Below, piece by piece: positions 6,583 through 11,907 of a stretch of DNA of 12,024 nucleotides (position 1 is its first letter; each line of letters starts with the position of its first letter). Source of the stretch: DASCNA01 sp036011305 (GTDB lineage Bacteria > Verrucomicrobiota > Lentisphaeria > Victivallales > GWF2-38-69); assembly GCA_036011305.1 (NCBI GenBank), contig DASCNA010000017.1:1-12024 (forward strand), written 5' to 3'. The notes under the pieces are model-generated. The model was not told where the DNA came from and searched no databases. It saw only the letters and a list, made by a program, of their open reading frames with translations. The position numbers and the translations under genes are program-made.

Positions 6583-6623
6583 TTTTCATAGTTGAAAACT
6601 ACTGATAAATAGAGTTATATAAT
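6583..6623 (+). promoter_or_regulatory. Candidate promoter with an overlapping dyad for the 6653 operon
   Basis: TATAAT (6618-6623) lies 29 nt upstream of the ATG at 6653. A -35-like TTGAAA (6592-6597) is 20 bp away, longer than the ideal 17. The -35 lies in a dyad TTTTCA-tagt-TGAAAA (6583-6598) that could be an operator, possibly for the divergently encoded winged-helix protein. Confidence 0.4.
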
Positions 6624-6642
6624 ATATAGAAACTTTAAATAT

Positions 6643-6647
6643 GGAGG
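6643..6647 (+). promoter_or_regulatory. Ribosome binding site that fixes the start at 6653
   Basis: GGAGG ends 5 nt before the ATG at 6653. An in-frame ATG at 6641 overlaps this site and has no ribosome binding site of its own, so the downstream ATG is preferred. Confidence 0.75.
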
Positions 6648-6652
6648 TATTT

Positions 6653-6925
6653 ATGGTAAAAAGAATCACTGCTAGGAAACTTATAAATGCTCAGGAAATA
6701 TTAGAGAATTATAACAAGGAAAATAGTAGCGTTTCTTTCTACATCCCGTCATTGATGAGATATTGCATAGAAAATGAAGTAAGGTCACTGATGAAGAGTA
6801 ATAAGATGGAAGATTCCCAGATTGATGAAATATTTGATGCTTTGAATTTTAATATAAATATCATGCAGGATAGAAAAGATAATCATCAAGTTAGAATAGA
6901 GGTGAAATATGACAAAATTAAATAA
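6653..6925 (+). CDS. Hypothetical protein, 90 aa
   Basis: The start at 6653 (MVKRITARKL) is chosen over the in-frame ATG at 6641 because a near-perfect Shine-Dalgarno sits 5 nt upstream. The N-terminus is basic (VKRITARK). Helices follow (AQEILENYNKENS, IPSLMRYCIENEVRSLMKS, SQIDEIFDALNF), and the C-terminal segment (NHQVRIEVKYDKIK) looks like a strand. No family is recognised. It overlaps the next gene by 17 bp in another frame, so the two form a translationally coupled pair. A toxin-antitoxin arrangement was considered, but neither product shows a known toxin or antitoxin motif. Confidence 0.7.
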   Translation: MVKRITARKLINAQEILENYNKENSSVSFYIPSLMRYCIENEVRSLMKSNKMEDSQIDEIFDALNFNINIMQDRKDNHQVRIEVKYDKIK

Positions 6926-7100
6926 TAACTGCAATCATATAAATACCAAGCCTAAAAATACTGCATCAAATTTACTTTATAGTTACAACCCAAATTACGT
7001 GGGGTGCACGTACTATCCTAAAAAGCAAAAAGGGCACAGTATAAAATCAAAATTTAAATTCTCTTTATGCATATGCCTGAAGAAGAGCTCTAATTGTTAA
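6909..7100 (+). CDS. Hypothetical basic, Asn/Lys/Cys-rich protein, 63 aa
   Basis: GAGG is placed 6 nt before the ATG at 6909, inside the end of the preceding gene. The product is rich in Asn, Lys and Ser, with cysteines near residues 8, 33, 54, 56 and 63, and the segment YNPNYVGCTYYPKKQKGH in the middle. It has no hydrophobic signal or clear fold. Its TAA (7098-7100) overlaps the stop codon of the convergent STAS gene (7097-7099). The ribosome binding site and coupling argue that it is expressed; function unknown. Confidence 0.55.
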   Translation: MTKLNNNCNHINTKPKNTASNLLYSYNPNYVGCTYYPKKQKGHSIKSKFKFSLCICLKKSSNC

Positions 7101-7393
7101 TTATTTATTTTGAATAATTTATTAAACCCTGCAATTTTGAAGACTTTAGCAACTTCATCTTTTGCATTAACTATGGAAAAATTATTCATTGTTTTTTCTC
7201 TGGCTGTAATCATACAGAGGTTCAAAAACAATGATGAAATATATTCAGCTTCAGACATATCAAAAACGATATCATCAGCTTCTTTTATAGATTGAAGAAC
7301 TGATGAATAAATTTTATTTATACAGTTCGTATCTAATTTACCTTTAAAACGAAAAACTAACCGATTTCCTTCATGCTTAGCATCAAAACACAT
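7097..7393 (-). CDS. STAS-domain protein (anti-sigma-factor-antagonist-like), 98 aa
   Basis: The whole protein is one STAS domain. It opens with strands RLVFRFKGKLDTN, then a helix, then DIVFDMSEAEYISSLFLNLCM (41-61), the core where SpoIIAA-like proteins carry the regulatory serine. It ends FSIVNAKDEVAKVFKIAGFNKLFKI, the usual last strand and helix. By alignment to F-x-D-S-S-G, Ser54 is the likely phosphorylatable residue. The preceding Asp is replaced by Ser53, and the usual Gly by Phe56, so phosphorylation control is uncertain. Family members bind serine-kinase anti-sigma factors in partner-switching circuits; no kinase, phosphatase or sigma gene is here. It follows umuD by 12 nt on the same strand, with only a weak AGG upstream, so it is probably coupled to umuD. 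Confidence 0.85.
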   Translation of the reverse strand: MCFDAKHEGNRLVFRFKGKLDTNCINKIYSSVLQSIKEADDIVFDMSEAEYISSLFLNLCMITAREKTMNNFSIVNAKDEVAKVFKIAGFNKLFKINN

Positions 7394-7405
7394 ATTAATA
7401 AATGC

Positions 7406-7855
7406 CTATATACTTCTTATAATATTGGTAACTTTACCCCAAACTTGAAAGTCCATCTCTTCAGTGATCAAAAGAGGTTTAAATAATGGGTTTTCCGGGA
7501 ACAAACATACTTTGTTATTTTTACTAAATAGCCGCTTTACCGTGAATTCGCCAGCAACACATGCAATAACTATATCATTGTTTTTTACTTCCATAGATTT
7601 ATCTACAACAAGCATATCACCGGTTTGAATACCTGCATTAATCATAGAATCACCATTTACCTGGACTAAAAAAGTAGAAGAATGATTTTTAATAAGATGT
7701 TGATTTATATCAAATTCACATTCAATATAGCCGTCTGCATGGCAGGGAAATCCGGCAGAAACACTTTCTACGGCATATGGAAGTTTTATTTCATCACCTA
7801 AAGCTGCGTTATAGAATTTTAAATTATCATCAAATTTTTTAGGTTGCTCTATCAT
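7406..7855 (-). CDS. umuD: UmuD-like self-cleaving S24-family protein, 149 aa
   Basis: The sequence carries all UmuD hallmarks. These are a cleavage site SAGFP with Ala34-Gly35, the nucleophile in NGDSMINAGI (Ser70), and the general-base lysine in EFTVKRL (Lys107). The Gly-to-Ser (35) and Ser-to-Lys (37) distances equal those of E. coli UmuD. GDMLVVDKS, FPENPLFKP and VWGKVTNII complete the fold. UmuD is cleaved through RecA filaments and in its short form joins UmuC to make polymerase V. The N-terminal arm (34 aa) is too short for a DNA-binding domain, so this is not LexA. Oddly, no umuC is next to it; a STAS gene follows 12 nt later. Shine-Dalgarno is weak. A 19-bp palindrome in the upstream region may be its operator. 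Confidence 0.9.
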   Translation of the reverse strand: MIEQPKKFDDNLKFYNAALGDEIKLPYAVESVSAGFPCHADGYIECEFDINQHLIKNHSSTFLVQVNGDSMINAGIQTGDMLVVDKSMEVKNNDIVIACVAGEFTVKRLFSKNNKVCLFPENPLFKPLLITEEMDFQVWGKVTNIIRSI

Positions 7856-7924
7856 CTTAATATCTAAATACTTTCCGTTATTTTTTAAACAAACTACACT
7901 TTTGTATCTAATTTTGCCACTTTA

Positions 7925-7970
7925 CTTTCTGGTTTATTAGTATTATGTTAGTTTTTCTGTTTCTTTCTGG
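7925..7970. repeat. Direct repeat CTTTCTGG in the umuD upstream region
   Basis: CTTTCTGG occurs at 7925-7932 and 7963-7970, a 38-bp period, in the region between umuD and the divergent small-ORF cluster. It lies where the umuD promoter should be. It could be a regulator site; chance is not excluded. Confidence 0.25.
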
Positions 7971-7986
7971 AATTACTCGATTTAAG

Positions 7987-8005
7987 TTCTATGAGTATCA
8001 TAGAA
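7987..8005. promoter_or_regulatory. 19-bp perfect palindrome, operator candidate between umuD and the small-ORF cluster
   Basis: Arms TTCTATGA (7987-7994) and TCATAGAA (7998-8005) flank a 3-bp centre. A second, smaller dyad, GACAA-cgact-TTGTC (8014-8028), follows 8 bp later. The site is about 130 bp from the umuD start and 80 bp from the 8086 gene, suiting control of either direction. It does not fit the LexA-box consensus of Enterobacteria, Firmicutes or the other groups I know, but LexA sites vary by phylum and an SOS box is a reasonable hypothesis next to umuD. Confidence 0.45.
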
Positions 8006-8085
8006 ATCATATAGACAACGACTTTGTCAGAAGATCTACCACCGCACATCAATAGAATAACACACTAGCAAAAAGGGACTTTACG

Positions 8086-8268
8086 ATGAACAACACTAGA
8101 AATGAAGCCACCTTCAATAAAAACACCCTGATAGTTGAAAAAGAAGTTTTTACTAAGCCTAATAAGCTAAAAAAAGCACCATCTAATAAATATAATTCAT
8201 TTAATTCTGACTGTAAACCTGAAGATATCTCAGGTTATCCCACGCCTTCATATTTTTCAGGTTTCTAG
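8086..8268 (+). CDS. Hypothetical low-complexity protein, 60 aa
   Basis: The ATG at 8086 follows AAGGG by about 8-9 nt. The product is rich in Asn, Lys, Pro and Ser, begins MNNTRNEATFNKNTLIVEKE, and ends in a Pro/Gly/aromatic tail (SGYPTPSYFSGF). It is probably disordered, with no signal peptide, metal motif or known fold. It is the first gene of a plus-strand series (8086-9019) that diverges from umuD, with 27 nt to the next start. Coding potential rests on the ribosome binding site and position, so it is moderately sure. Confidence 0.5.
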   Translation: MNNTRNEATFNKNTLIVEKEVFTKPNKLKKAPSNKYNSFNSDCKPEDISGYPTPSYFSGF

Positions 8269-8295
8269 ATTAATTATTTATTAAGAGGTAAAATT

Positions 8296-8493
8296 ATGTT
8301 TATAAATTTTGAATGTGACGATCAAAAACAACTCAAGAGTATCCCAATATCTAATTGTAGCAAAACTATAGTAAGAAAACGTTTTGGGAAAAGTTATTTT
8401 ACTCATCTATACAAAATATATGGAATGGATAAAAGTGGAAAACTTTATTCAAAACTAGTTAGTAAAGATGAGTATGAAAGCTATATGTTTTAA
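8296..8493 (+). CDS. Hypothetical basic protein, 65 aa
   Basis: AGAGGT lies about 7 nt before the ATG at 8296. The protein starts MFINFECDDQKQLKSIPIS, then SKTIVRKRFGKSYFTHLYKIYGMDKSGKLYSKLVSKDEYESYMF. It is a compact mix of short strands and basic residues with a single DKSGK turn. No known motif is present. It lies in tandem between the 60-aa and 89-aa genes and is likely cotranscribed with them. Confidence 0.6.
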   Translation: MFINFECDDQKQLKSIPISNCSKTIVRKRFGKSYFTHLYKIYGMDKSGKLYSKLVSKDEYESYMF

Positions 8494-8529
8494 AAATTAT
8501 ATTTAATAATATTTTTAAGGAGCCTTCTT

Positions 8530-8799
8530 ATGTGTATAAACTTAGGACATTGTGTAAGCCGTATATCAGATGAATCAACAAAATTCAATGAAGGCAATAA
8601 AGCAAGCATAAAAATATATATTGATAAATATAAAAAACATACACTTTGCCTGGAAGTTGAAATCCTATCCAATGACGTCAATACATCCTATATACAAGGA
8701 AAGGTCTTAAAAATAGGAGACTTTTCAGATAAAGATATTTTTAGAAATTTTCTAAAAGCTAAGAATTTAACTGAAGGCTCTATGGTAAAATTTGTATGA
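8530..8799 (+). CDS. Hypothetical beta-rich protein, 89 aa
   Basis: A strong Shine-Dalgarno (TAAGGAG) stands 8 nt before the ATG at 8530. After MCINLGHCVSRISDES, the sequence alternates strands: KASIKIYIDKYKKHTLCLEVEILSNDV, then SYIQGKVLKIGDFSD, then a helix DIFRNFLKAKNL and a last strand GSMVKFV. This looks like a small beta barrel or sandwich with one helix, broadly like PilZ or SH3-type small domains. The PilZ RxxxR and (D/N)xSxxG signature is missing, so I do not assign it. It is third in the plus-strand cluster. Function unknown. Confidence 0.65.
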   Translation: MCINLGHCVSRISDESTKFNEGNKASIKIYIDKYKKHTLCLEVEILSNDVNTSYIQGKVLKIGDFSDKDIFRNFLKAKNLTEGSMVKFV

Positions 8800-8908
8800 T
8801 TTAAGAGCTTATGTCACATACAATTCCATAATTACATTTTTAATCGAATCAGAGTTTTATTTTTACCTATATCACCCTGTCTAATGTTTAACTATTAGGA
8901 GAAGAAAA

Positions 8909-9019
8909 ATGACTAAAGGAAAAGACAGTAAAAAACATGATACAAAGAAAAAATCTCAAAAAACATTAAAAGAGAAAAGAGCTGCCAAAAGGGATAAAAA
9001 ACTAAATTCAATAATGTAA
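8909..9019 (+). CDS. Lysine-rich 36-aa peptide
   Basis: An ATG at 8909 preceded by AGGAGA (8897-8902) opens 36 codons to TAA at 9017-9019. The sequence starts MTKGKDSKKHDTKKKSQ and continues with KTLKEKRAAKRDKK. More than a third of residues are Lys, with few hydrophobic residues. From memory, very short proteins with a KGK...KTLKEKRAAK...KK layout recur in many bacteria as unnamed conserved peptides, so I think this is a real gene and not noise. A role in nucleic-acid or ribosome binding would suit the charge but is a guess. It is last in the cluster, 109 nt after the 89-aa gene. Confidence 0.65.
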   Translation: MTKGKDSKKHDTKKKSQKTLKEKRAAKRDKKLNSIM

Positions 9020-9044
9020 AACGACTCACCTATTTACATAAGGA

Positions 9045-9095
9045 ACAAGCGTTGAAAATAAAAAAATAAAAGGCTAACTCACTTTCAACGCTTGT
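9045..9095. repeat. Perfect 13-bp inverted repeat between convergent genes
   Basis: ACAAGCGTTGAAA (9045-9057) and TTTCAACGCTTGT (9083-9095) are perfect reverse complements around a 25-nt AT-rich loop. It lies 25 nt past the lysine-rich peptide gene and about 100 nt past the end of the M48 operon, where a bidirectional terminator would sit. No T-run follows either arm, so it is not a canonical intrinsic terminator. It may stabilise both 3' ends or be a repetitive extragenic element. Confidence 0.55.
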
Positions 9096-9198
9096 GAGAG
9101 GAAATTCAGTAAACTATAAATATCTGAATCCAAGTATATGTAGCATTCTAGCAGACAGAAATTTATTTTCAACTCTATGTCAGATGTTAACAATAAAA

Positions 9199-10053
9199 TC
9201 AAGTGGAGCTAATACGTTCCCCTACCCCTAATTTTATATGATTGGAAGCATATATCTTTTCTGCTTTTGGTAATAAATCTTTAAGCTCCTGTATACGTTT
9301 TTTGCCCATAGGATGTGTTGTAAAAAATTCTTTTATACTACCATAATCAGATTCTTTAGAAAAATCTTTCCAAAAAACGATCGCTGTATCAGGATCATAT
9401 CCTGCTTTAGCCATAAGCATAAGACCTATATAATCAGCTTCATATTCCTGCGTTCTACTAAATGGTAAATTTACTCCTAAATGGGCTGCAACACTATATA
9501 CACTTCCAAATATTCCAGGTATGCCAAAGATTGCAAGAGTTGTATCTATAGCTATACCTCCAAATGATTCTACATACCCTTGAGAAATTCGTTCACCTGA
9601 GTGCCTGGCAATAGCATGTGCTATCTCATGCCCTAAAACTGTAGCAAGTTCACCATCATTTTTAATATATTTAAATAACCCACTATAAACTACAACTTTC
9701 CCTCCTGGCAGGCAAAATGCATTAGCATCATTAGATTCTACTACTAGAAACTTCCATTGATATTCACTTTTATCAGCTGCTTTAGATATATTCGTCCCAA
9801 CTCTATTAACAGCTGAATCCATCTTTGAATTATTTAATGAAATAGTTTCCACCTTAACTTCATTAAAAGCCATATTACCCATTTGTTCAGCAGTTTTTTC
9901 AGAAACAAGCATCAGTTGAGTTCTATTCGTGTACGGAACAGTGGAACAGCCTACTAAAAATAAAACAAATAAAAATATGCTGGAAAACTTACCAACAGTT
10001 AATGATTTATTAAATTTATATTCACTGTTCTTTGAGTATGTTATTTTATTCAA
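9199..10053 (-). CDS. M48-family zinc metallopeptidase lipoprotein
   Basis: This 284-aa protein has a signal segment FSSIFLFVLFLVGCS with lipobox LVGC, giving lipidated Cys36, so it is probably tethered to the envelope. The mature part starts STVPYTNRTQLMLVSE, typical of BepA/LoiP-like M48 proteins. Catalytic HEIAH is at 142-146 with Glu143 as base. EYEAD (203-207) supplies the third zinc ligand Glu203 and Asp207, and THPMGKKRI (246-254) is the conserved C-terminal motif. These peptidases act in outer-membrane protein quality control. It has no TPR tail, so it is closer to LoiP than BepA. The only plausible start is TTG at 10053, 16 nt after the upstream stop, with no good Shine-Dalgarno, so translation is probably coupled. 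The N-region before the hydrophobic core (about 22 aa) is long. Confidence 0.93.
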   Translation of the reverse strand: MNKITYSKNSEYKFNKSLTVGKFSSIFLFVLFLVGCSTVPYTNRTQLMLVSEKTAEQMGNMAFNEVKVETISLNNSKMDSAVNRVGTNISKAADKSEYQWKFLVVESNDANAFCLPGGKVVVYSGLFKYIKNDGELATVLGHEIAHAIARHSGERISQGYVESFGGIAIDTTLAIFGIPGIFGSVYSVAAHLGVNLPFSRTQEYEADYIGLMLMAKAGYDPDTAIVFWKDFSKESDYGSIKEFFTTHPMGKKRIQELKDLLPKAEKIYASNHIKLGVGERISST

Positions 10054-10069
10054 ATTTTCTAGTTTGCTA

Positions 10070-10639
10070 TTAATGTACTTTGTTATTTAATTTCCGCCAA
10101 ATTAGTTTGGATTTTGTCTTTTTGTATAGATCATTAACGATATTACTCTTAATTTTTTGCTTGTCGAGTGCTTTTGTTATGTATGCATCATTATCTGTAT
10201 TAAGATAGCTATGTAGTTTTAAAAAAAATGTACGCATATCGAGATCATCAAGTTTCTGATTCCATTTCTCACTAAGGTCATTAATAAGAGGGTGAATGCT
10301 TTTATCAGAAAGATTTTTAACCTCATCGCTGCTTTTATCTTCAAATTGTTTATTAAGATCAATATTAAGAAGTTGTTCTTTAAAATATTCTTTAAATATT
10401 TTTTCTAAAAGAATTTCAAAATCAAAAACTTTGGTATTTAAATGGCACTTATCATTTTCTATTGTTATTCCCTTATAACCAATCTTTTCAGATAATCCAT
10501 ATATTTGTGCCACTAACTTATCGTAACTAACAAGTTTTTCTGTATCTTTTTTATTATGGTATAGACTTGCACTGCTTAATCCAAACGCGAGTAGAGCTAC
10601 CAGATCTTCATATTCTTTTTTAGTTATATTTATTCGCAT
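10070..10639 (-). CDS. Hypothetical helical protein, 189 aa, in the M48 operon
   Basis: The ATG at 10639 has AGGA about 9 nt upstream and lies 11 nt after the upstream gene. The product is charged and mostly helical: NITKKEYEDLVALLAFGLSSASLYH at the start, and a middle block (about 74-90) FEILLEKIFKEYFKEQL. An acidic stretch follows (FEDKSSDEVKNLSDKS), and the C-terminus is strongly basic (KKTKSKLIWRKLNNKVH). It has no signal peptide, metal site or known domain. It may act in the cytoplasm beside the M48 lipoprotein. Cotranscription with the M48 gene is likely from the 16-nt gap. Function unknown. Confidence 0.75.
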   Translation of the reverse strand: MRINITKKEYEDLVALLAFGLSSASLYHNKKDTEKLVSYDKLVAQIYGLSEKIGYKGITIENDKCHLNTKVFDFEILLEKIFKEYFKEQLLNIDLNKQFEDKSSDEVKNLSDKSIHPLINDLSEKWNQKLDDLDMRTFFLKLHSYLNTDNDAYITKALDKQKIKSNIVNDLYKKTKSKLIWRKLNNKVH

Positions 10640-10650
10640 ATGGTTATATC

Positions 10651-10974
10651 CTAATTATTTATTTCTGATTTATGCCGACTCCCACGTATATAAATAATCC
10701 CGAGTTCCATTAATATTTCACGTGATTTTATATGGTTTGGATTACTCCTATCCATATTAACAAGAAAATTAGTCAGTATAAATTTTTCTGCTTTTAATTC
10801 CTCTGGAGTGAATTTAGGAGGTCTGATATTTCCTTGCCATCTTGGAAGTATAGTTTCTACCCATTCGCAAAGTTCAATATTGAAATGTCTACAGATATTT
10901 TTACCTGCTTTATTTTTTGCAAACTGTTTTAACTTTAGTAATTTAGATCTATTTTGGGTTATTTTTTCTTCCAT
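10651..10974 (-). CDS. Hypothetical protein, 107 aa, first gene of the M48 operon
   Basis: I place the start at the ATG at 10974 (MEEKITQNRSKLLKLKQFAK). The frame is open to a TTG at 11004, but that codon lies in promoter-like sequence (TTGACA...TATACT) and has no ribosome binding site; the ATG has only a weak AAAGAA. The sequence has a basic helical N-terminus, then NICRHFNIELCEWVETILPRWQGNIRPPKFTPEELKAEKF, then FLVNMDRSNPNHIKSREILMELGIIYIRG. No family is recognised. The conserved-looking Trp/Pro core (WVETILPRWQ) is specific enough for a search. It precedes the 189-aa gene by 11 nt. Confidence 0.7.
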   Translation of the reverse strand: MEEKITQNRSKLLKLKQFAKNKAGKNICRHFNIELCEWVETILPRWQGNIRPPKFTPEELKAEKFILTNFLVNMDRSNPNHIKSREILMELGIIYIRGSRHKSEINN

Positions 10975-11173
10975 TTTAATTTCTTTTTGATAGTATAATG
11001 TCAAAGTATTTCAAAGAACTAATAATAGGGACATTAAAAACAATATAAATCATTAGGGTTTATTATTTAACCTTAAATTCAAAATTAACAAAATATTTAA
11101 TTATGACTTATAATAAAATCGAAAAATTGCTGTAATTCTTAGAAAAGAAATATTTTCAAGAAGAATCAAAGGC

Positions 11174-11206
11174 AAAAAAAAAAGAGACACTAATGCATCT
11201 CTTTTT
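11174..11206 (-). terminator. Rho-independent terminator of the Cys-Cys repeat gene
   Basis: Minus-strand reading gives stem AAAAAGAGA, a 10-nt loop, and TCTCTTTTT followed by further T residues (minus strand of the A-run at 11174-11178), so about 10 T in a row. It starts 24 nt past the stop of the gene at 11230. The symmetry and A-tract also make it possible as a terminator in the other direction, but no plus-strand gene precedes it. Confidence 0.8.
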
Positions 11207-11229
11207 AATATGTATGAGTGTCCTCAAAA

Positions 11230-11583
11230 TTAGTTAGGAGGCTGATTCTGTTTAGGTCCTTTTACATCTAGGTCTTGCGACTGTATAGTTTTTGAATCCA
11301 AAACTTCCTTTTTAGCACAGCATGATTTCTTGTTCTTCAATGTATCTGAATTCTGTCCCACTTCACTTTTTCCCTTTAAAGTGGTATTTTTTTTCTTAGC
11401 GCAGCATGACTTCTTACTTTTCACTGTATCAATATTTTGTTTAGACTTTGAACACTTTGTTTTACCTGTTTGAGCTGTAATATTAGATACCGGTTGTGGA
11501 ATTCCTTCTTCTGTTTCCTGGCCAAACAAGCTGAATGAACAACTTAATAATAAACTGAGCATTACTCCAATTAGTATCTTCAT
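11230..11583 (-). CDS. Exported protein with duplicated Lys-Cys-Cys repeats, 117 aa
   Basis: AGGA lies about 9 nt before the ATG at 11583. The N-terminus MKILIGVMLSLLLSCSFSLFGQE is a signal peptide. Cleavage may follow LFG by signal peptidase I, or Cys15 may be lipidated (LLSC, a poor lipobox). The mature part is low-complexity and holds two near-identical units, QNIDTVKSKKSCCAKKK (49-65) and QNSDTLKNKKSCCAKKE (77-93), 13 of 17 identical with a 28-residue period, plus a single Cys44 in KTKCSKSK. The Cys-Cys pairs surrounded by Lys suggest metal binding or disulfide crosslinking in the periplasm. The tail is Pro/Gln-rich. It is monocistronic, with its own terminator. No family is recognised. 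Confidence 0.75.
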   Translation of the reverse strand: MKILIGVMLSLLLSCSFSLFGQETEEGIPQPVSNITAQTGKTKCSKSKQNIDTVKSKKSCCAKKKNTTLKGKSEVGQNSDTLKNKKSCCAKKEVLDSKTIQSQDLDVKGPKQNQPPN

Positions 11584-11682
11584 ACTGTTTTTCCTTGGTT
11601 TTTGATTATGAATAAATAACCTGACTTAATTGTTAGATTCTAAAAGATTACATTATAAATTGCAATATTGCCGGATTATTAT

Positions 11683-11907
11683 TCAATCGGTTTTATGATA
11701 CCCTCTCTTTTTTCGTAGCTTTCCTATAGAATTTAGTTTTTTAATTCCATCATCATAAGAAGTGTAGCAAACCAACTGCCCCCCTCCTCTACGAGTAAAT
11801 TTGCTTCCCCAGGATTTTTCTAAAATCCAACATCCAAATAAATCTTTGTACAAATGAGTTTTGTAATACTTAGTATCAGTTTCCCATCTTTTAAAATCTT
11901 CACACAT
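11683..11907 (-). CDS. Stand-alone WGR-domain protein, 74 aa
   Basis: Almost all of the protein is a WGR domain: THLYKDLFGCWILEKSWGSKFTRRGGGQLVCYTSYDDGIKKLNSIGKLRKKRGY. It shows the Trp33-Gly34 motif in SWGSK, the RRGGG loop (39-43), the strand VCYTSYDDG, and a Lys/Arg-rich helix ending in RGY. WGR domains bind nucleic acids and occur in PARPs, bacterial MolR-type proteins and short single-domain proteins in mobile or accessory DNA. Nothing else is fused, so it probably acts as a small DNA-binding protein. The ATG at 11907 has only a weak ribosome binding site. The neighbouring intergenic DNA is very AT-rich. Confidence 0.85.
   Translation of the reverse strand: MCEDFKRWETDTKYYKTHLYKDLFGCWILEKSWGSKFTRRGGGQLVCYTSYDDGIKKLNSIGKLRKKRGYHKTD

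Noticed and set aside
6653..7100. Toxin-antitoxin pair
   Set aside because: The overlapping small genes fit the layout, but neither product shows a toxin or antitoxin motif that I can recognise.
10975..11004. TTG start giving a 10-residue longer form of the 107-aa protein
   Set aside because: No ribosome binding site is present and the codons overlap promoter-like TTGACA/TATACT sequence; the ATG at 10974 is preferred.
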